Origin: Sutterella parvirubra YIT 11816
Lineage (GTDB): Bacteria > Pseudomonadota > Gammaproteobacteria > Burkholderiales > Burkholderiaceae_F
NCBI RefSeq assembly: GCF_000250875.1
Contig: NZ_JH604928.1
Span: 19,480 to 34,652 of the forward strand
Length of the DNA stretch: 15,173 nt
Direction: 5' to 3'
Part shown: in pieces, positions 12,167-15,173 of the stretch
How the letters are laid out: each line of letters begins with the position of its first letter
How positions within the stretch are numbered: the first letter of the stretch is position 1
The notes under the pieces: model-generated
Database searches by the model: none
What the model was told of the DNA's origin: nothing
What the model saw: the letters and a program-made list of their open reading frames with translations, nothing else
Made by a program: the position numbers and the translations under genes

Positions 12167-13021
12167 ATGCCCAGACGTTTCAGCGAAGCTTGGACCCGAG
12201 CCCTGAAGGAAATCCGCACGTCCGATTGGCCGGAGCTGCGCTACGTGCCCATGCTCCCCTTTCTGACGCCCCCCGTGCCCAAGGTGGTGCGAGAAGCCTT
12301 CGCATCAGCGGGGCGGCGCCTCTCCGTCCCCGCCGGACAGCACTTCTTCGGGTCGACCTTCGTCACCGACTTCATTCTGATCACCTCGGGCCTCTCCGGC
12401 CGCTACCTCGCCCCGAACGCGGCGCAGGCCGAAGGCGCCGGGATTCTCGCGCTCTCCACCACCGGGCGCTTCGCCTGCGGGAACCTCAACTTCCTCTCGC
12501 GTCGCCCCACGATCGGGCAGTACGCCGCGATCTCGGACCTGGAAGCCGTCGCCGTCTCGCACGTCGCGGTGGACGAAATCCTCCACATGCGCCGCGACCT
12601 GATCCGCCCGCTCTTCACCCACATCGAGGTGACGAACCTCTCGGACCGCATGGCCTTCGGGATCATGACGCTGCTGTCGGCGATCTCCCGCTACAAGTGC
12701 CTGCTCCTCACCTGGGCGGCCTACTACGGGAAGTTCGACGACGGTTGGATCGTGATCCCCACGCCGGGGCGCAACGCCCACGTCGAGCGCGTGATCGGGG
12801 CCTCCTCCGTCACGATGGACAAGCTCCGCGCGGAACTCCAGCAGACCGCAGGGATGGAGCGCGCGGGCGACTTCGTGCGGCTTCGCCCCGAAGCGCTTCA
12901 GGACGTCCACGACTGGATGCGCCGTGCCGACCATTCGAGCAGCATGTACGGTCGGCCGGCCAACGTCGTCGCGTTCCTCGAAGACATGCTCTCGGACGGG
13001 CTCGGCCCGCGACCGGACTAA
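12167..13021 (+). CDS. Crp/Fnr-like transcription regulator, divergent
   Basis: Probable cytoplasmic DNA-binding regulator, 284 residues. Residues about 45-135 have the pattern of a cyclic-nucleotide-binding-type beta-roll (AGRRLSVPAGQHFFG, then DFILITSGLSGRYL, ILALSTTGRFACGNLNFLS). A long helix follows (about 136-185) in the place of the dimerisation helix. HVERVIGASSVTMDKLRAELQ (205-225), then GDFVRLRPEALQDVHDW (234-250), looks like a winged helix-turn-helix of the Crp type. The ligand-binding Arg/Glu signature of CRP and the N-terminal cysteine cluster of FNR are not evident, so the signal is unknown. The start at 12167 is chosen because the Met begins the recognisable region; its Shine-Dalgarno (GAGAGA) is weak and a longer protein is possible. 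It stands alone downstream of the porin, behind an 11-bp tandem repeat. A role in regulating the flavoprotein and porin promoters is conjecture. Confidence 0.65.
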   Translation: MPRRFSEAWTRALKEIRTSDWPELRYVPMLPFLTPPVPKVVREAFASAGRRLSVPAGQHFFGSTFVTDFILITSGLSGRYLAPNAAQAEGAGILALSTTGRFACGNLNFLSRRPTIGQYAAISDLEAVAVSHVAVDEILHMRRDLIRPLFTHIEVTNLSDRMAFGIMTLLSAISRYKCLLLTWAAYYGKFDDGWIVIPTPGRNAHVERVIGASSVTMDKLRAELQQTAGMERAGDFVRLRPEALQDVHDWMRRADHSSSMYGRPANVVAFLEDMLSDGLGPRPD

Positions 13022-13140
13022 GAAAGGACCGGGGCCGGACCGGAGTGGAAAGGCCGGATCCCCGGAAGGGTTCTCCTCGTTTTCCCGCAATCGGTCGCCT
13101 CAAATCGCCGAACGCTGATATTCCGCAAGAATCGCGAATG

Positions 13141-13156
13141 TCGGACGTCCGATAAT
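13141..13156 (+). promoter_or_regulatory. 12-bp perfect palindrome overlapping a -10-like hexamer
   Basis: TCGGACGTCCGA (13141-13152) is a perfect palindrome. Its right end overlaps GATAAT (13151-13156), a five-of-six match to the -10 consensus, about 80 nt before the periplasmic rhodanese gene. A repressor bound there would block the promoter; the ArsR-type protein encoded at 13820 is an obvious candidate. No good -35 is visible. Confidence 0.4.
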
Positions 13157-13168
13157 CCAAGGAACCCA

Positions 13169-13194
13169 GGCCGGAAGTGCGACCGCTTCCGGCC
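13169..13194 (+). other. Stem-loop upstream of the periplasmic rhodanese gene
   Basis: GGCCGGAAG (13169-13177) pairs with CTTCCGGCC (13186-13194) in a 9-bp stem with an 8-nt loop, followed only by TTCGC. It lies 42 nt before the ATG at 13237, either as the 3' end of the regulator transcript or as a 5' leader structure of the rhodanese mRNA. Confidence 0.5.
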
Positions 13195-13236
13195 TTCGCA
13201 CATGGATTGCCATCAAACCCCAAGGAGAATCTGACC

Positions 13237-13668
13237 ATGCGTCTTCGTCATGCCGCCCTCGCGCTTACGCTCGCCACCGGGCTTCTCGTCGGCCAGGCCC
13301 ACGCCCTCGAACCCGTGAACCCGCAGCCCGCGACCCCGCTCACGTATTCGAACCCGGCCTACCACAAGATCACGCCGCAGGTCGCGAAGAAGATGATGGA
13401 GGAAGGGAACGTCGTGATCCTCGACGTGCGCAACCCCGACGAAATCCAGGCTGAAGGGAAGATCAAGGGGTCGGTGAACGTTCCCCTCGGGGAACTGCGT
13501 CCCGGCGTGAAGCTCCAGGCGGCGCCGGACTTGAACCAGAAGATCCTCGTTCACTGCCGCTCGGGCGTGCGCGCAGAGAAGGCTTCGCAAATTCTGATTG
13601 AAACCGGCTACAAGGACGTCTACAACTTCTACGGCACGATGCAGTGGCCCTACGAGCTCGTGAAGTAA
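13237..13668 (+). CDS. Periplasmic single-domain rhodanese
   Basis: Sulfurtransferase-like protein, 143 residues, exported: Sec signal peptide MRLRHAALALTLATGLLVGQAHA. The mature part is one rhodanese domain: ITPQVAKKMMEEGNVVILDVRNPDE (45-69), GKIKGSVNVPLGEL (75-88), and the active-site loop HCRSGVRA (106-113) with Cys107 as the persulfide-forming residue, followed by AEKASQILIETGY. Rhodaneses move sulfane sulfur between thiosulfate or persulfide donors and thiol or cyanide acceptors. A six-residue loop starting at the Cys favours sulfur over phosphate or arsenate substrates. The start at 13237 is fixed by AAGGAG and the signal peptide; the in-frame ATG at 13177 lies within a hairpin. A terminator separates it from an ArsR-rhodanese regulator 151 nt downstream, so the two probably form a functional pair. 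Confidence 0.9.
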   Translation: MRLRHAALALTLATGLLVGQAHALEPVNPQPATPLTYSNPAYHKITPQVAKKMMEEGNVVILDVRNPDEIQAEGKIKGSVNVPLGELRPGVKLQAAPDLNQKILVHCRSGVRAEKASQILIETGYKDVYNFYGTMQWPYELVK

Positions 13669-13683
13669 AGTAGGAAAAAGAAG

Positions 13684-13724
13684 GAGCACCCCGCCGGGCC
13701 CGCGCCCGGCGGACGCTCTTCTCT
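13684..13724 (+). terminator. Terminator after the periplasmic rhodanese gene
   Basis: CCGCCGGGC (13691-13699) pairs perfectly with GCCCGGCGG (13704-13712) around a CCGC loop. Outer GAGC/GCTC pairing adds to it, followed by TTCTCT. The U-run is poor but the stem is very stable. Confidence 0.65.
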
Positions 13725-13819
13725 GCCGAAACCATTCCCCGAACGCTTTCCTCAGGCGCTTCTTCCCGCCGATTCCACCGATCCGACCGACAGGCGACAC
13801 CCTTCCCGGAGGCCCGACC

Positions 13820-14476
13820 ATGCGCAACATCGAACGCAAGCATCAGCTCTACGGCCGCGTGAGCCTCCTGGGCCGCGCCCTCGGGCATGAGACCCGGCTG
13901 GAGCTTCTGGAACTCCTCTCGCAGTGTCCGCAGACGGTGGAAAAGTTGGCGGCAACGCTCGACCACGACGTCAAGGCCGTGAGCGCGCACTTGAAAGTCC
14001 TCGCCAAGGCGGGGCTCGTCGCGGCGACGCGCGAGGGGCGCTTCATGCGCTATGCGCTGAAGAGCCCCAAGGTGGCGGCGCTGGCCGTGCTGCTGCGCGA
14101 AACCGCCGAGCAGATCGACCGGGACCTCGCGGGGCTCGTCCACGAAGTCGTCCCCAAAGCCCACGTGGATCTGAGGCAGGCGGTCGACGCGGCCGGGCGC
14201 GGGCAGATCGTCCTGATCGACGTGCGGCCCGCGGAAGAATACGCTGCGGGACATCTTCCCAATGCGGTGTCGATGCCGTTGGACGAGCTCGAGGCGCGCA
14301 TGGGCGAACTCGCCCAGGATGCGGTGTTGGTCGCCTACTGCCGCGGGCCCTACTGCTTCCAGGCGTTGGAAGCCAAAAAGATCTTCGAAGCCCACGGGCG
14401 GAGCCTGCGCGTCATTCCGGCGGGCGTCATGGAATGGGCGAGCCGCGGCGAGGCGCTCACGATCGAGAAGGCCTGA
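13820..14476 (+). CDS. ArsR-family repressor fused to a rhodanese domain
   Basis: Cytoplasmic one-component regulator, 218 residues. The N-terminal winged helix-turn-helix (about 8-100) has the ArsR layout: LGRALGHETRLELLELLSQCPQTVEKLAATL (17-47), the recognition helix VKAVSAHLKVLAKAGLV (51-67), and the wing ATREGRFMRYAL (69-80). A C-terminal rhodanese domain (about 115-215) has IVLIDVRPAEEYAAGHLPNA (130-149) and the active loop AYCRGPYC (172-179), giving Cys173 and Cys179. This fusion is a known architecture, and a role in sensing or handling persulfide or a metalloid is likely. The classical arsenic CxC metal site is absent; Cys36 is the only thiol in the DNA-binding part. GGAGG precedes the start. 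It may act on the palindrome before the upstream periplasmic rhodanese gene. Confidence 0.88.
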   Translation: MRNIERKHQLYGRVSLLGRALGHETRLELLELLSQCPQTVEKLAATLDHDVKAVSAHLKVLAKAGLVAATREGRFMRYALKSPKVAALAVLLRETAEQIDRDLAGLVHEVVPKAHVDLRQAVDAAGRGQIVLIDVRPAEEYAAGHLPNAVSMPLDELEARMGELAQDAVLVAYCRGPYCFQALEAKKIFEAHGRSLRVIPAGVMEWASRGEALTIEKA

Positions 14477-14553
14477 GGCTGAACGCCTCCGGGCGCGGAG
14501 ACTTCCCGGACTTTCCGGAACGGCCGGAAGAGTCCGAGACGACCGGGAACGGC

Positions 14554-14588
14554 AAGGGGCGGCAATCGAACCGCCCCTTCTTTTTTCT
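14554..14588 (+). terminator. Strong rho-independent terminator after the ArsR-rhodanese gene
   Basis: AAGGGGCGG (14554-14562) pairs perfectly with CCGCCCCTT (14571-14579) around an 8-nt loop, followed by C and six T (14581-14586). Confidence 0.93.
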
Positions 14589-14631
14589 CGGGATCAAGCG
14601 GCCCCGCAGGGAGGCCGCCTTGCGACGGTGG

Positions 14632-15173
14632 TCAATCGTCCTCGTGGCTCCTGCGCATGCCGGACCCCACCAGCGTGCGGCGGCGCGTCCTGCGCGCGGG
14701 CTCTTCGTAGACGGCCGCGGGGAGCGTCCCGATGATTTCGCGCGTCAAGCTCACCTCGTCTCCGGCCTGCACCGCGGCGGCGCTCAGGCACGCCTGCGAG
14801 CGGGCGAGCTCGCGCATGCGGCGGAGTTCCTCGCGCTCATTCGCGCGGATGGTCGCGTTCGCGGCGGCCAATTCACGCTCGGCGCGCTTTTGCAGATAGA
14901 GCTCGTCCTCGCGGCGCAGCGTTTCGCGAAGCGGCTCCACGAACTTCTGCACGGCGCGAAGCCCCACCTCGATCCCGTGCTCTTCGCGGAGCACCTCCGC
15001 CAGGCGCGGGCACGAGCGGTATTGACGGAAAAGCGCGTAGACCAGCTCGCGGTGCGGGGCGAGCACGCTTCGGGGCTCGCTCTTTCTCGGCGCCACCACG
15101 CAGTCGACGGCGGACCAGTACTTCCGGACGGTCACGCGGGAGAACCCGAGCATCTCGGCCGTCCGGCCCTTTG
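14632..15173 (-). CDS. HTH protein resembling the IS21 IstA N-terminus (partial, runs off right edge)
   Basis: The minus-strand frame is open from the window edge to a TGA at 14632-14634. An ATG at 15153 is possible, but it lies inside the helix-turn-helix (GRTAEMLGFSRVTVRKYW), so the true start is probably beyond the window. The HTH resembles that of IstA, the IS21-family transposase. A second HTH-like segment follows (LAPHRELVYALFRQYRSCPR, then LREEHGIEVGLRAVQKFV), matching the layout of IstA's N-terminal DNA-binding region. A charged, probably coiled-coil stretch (LRREDELYLQKRAERELAAA onwards) and a basic C-terminus follow. The DDE catalytic domain is missing, and no IstB or terminal inverted repeat is seen. 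It could be a domesticated DNA-binding protein or a transposase remnant. A weak hairpin (14598-14618) lies just after the stop. Confidence 0.65.
   Translation of the reverse strand, partial: KGRTAEMLGFSRVTVRKYWSAVDCVVAPRKSEPRSVLAPHRELVYALFRQYRSCPRLAEVLREEHGIEVGLRAVQKFVEPLRETLRREDELYLQKRAERELAAANATIRANEREELRRMRELARSQACLSAAAVQAGDEVSLTREIIGTLPAAVYEEPARRTRRRTLVGSGMRRSHEDD

Overview
The window is GC-rich with a strong preference for C or G at third codon positions. It carries a 16-strand betaproteobacterial-type porin, a Tat-exported fumarate-reductase-like flavoprotein paired with a small tetraheme cytochrome, and simple rho-independent terminators. Together these suggest a Gram-negative, anaerobically respiring betaproteobacterium, most like Sutterella and relatives (Sutterellaceae, Burkholderiales). 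The assignment rests on gene style and was not checked by a search.

Layout. At the left edge a minus-strand DAHP synthase gene (first enzyme of aromatic amino acid synthesis) runs off the window. It is preceded by a roughly 270-nt leader that was not obvious from ORF length. The leader encodes an 18-residue peptide ending in a Phe/Tyr-rich stretch, a 1:2 hairpin over the Tyr codons, a possible antiterminator, a rho-independent terminator and a helix that buries the Shine-Dalgarno of the enzyme gene. This looks like a complete Phe/Tyr transcription attenuator. Next come two tiny membrane-protein genes on the minus strand (845-1221), divergent from a plus-strand block: an exported 5'-nucleotidase-family phosphohydrolase (1384-3057), a long-form RluA-type pseudouridine synthase (3137-4510) and a P-loop kinase-like protein (4564-5076).

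Copper region. A Cu(I) P-type ATPase (5211-7877) is fused in frame to a complete CopZ-like chaperone domain. A strong internal Shine-Dalgarno and ATG suggest that the chaperone is also made alone. A clear terminator follows.

Respiratory region. The Tat flavoprotein (8166-9692) and the tetraheme cytochrome c (9803-10156) look like the two halves of a Shewanella Fcc3-type flavocytochrome carried on separate genes, with two stem-loops between them. The porin (10612-11751) follows its own terminator-bounded promoter. The flavoprotein and porin upstream regions share a promoter-like element in fixed register (TAGGG, 31 nt, GCTTGGGTT, then a -10-like hexamer), suggesting a common activator. A Crp/Fnr-like regulator (12167-13021) lies just downstream.

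Sulfur region. A periplasmic rhodanese (13237-13668) is followed by an ArsR-type repressor fused to a rhodanese domain (13820-14476), probably a persulfide- or sulfide-related unit. The right edge holds a minus-strand HTH protein that resembles the N-terminal part of an IS21 IstA transposase and runs off the window.

No tRNA, rRNA, CRISPR array or intact insertion sequence was seen.
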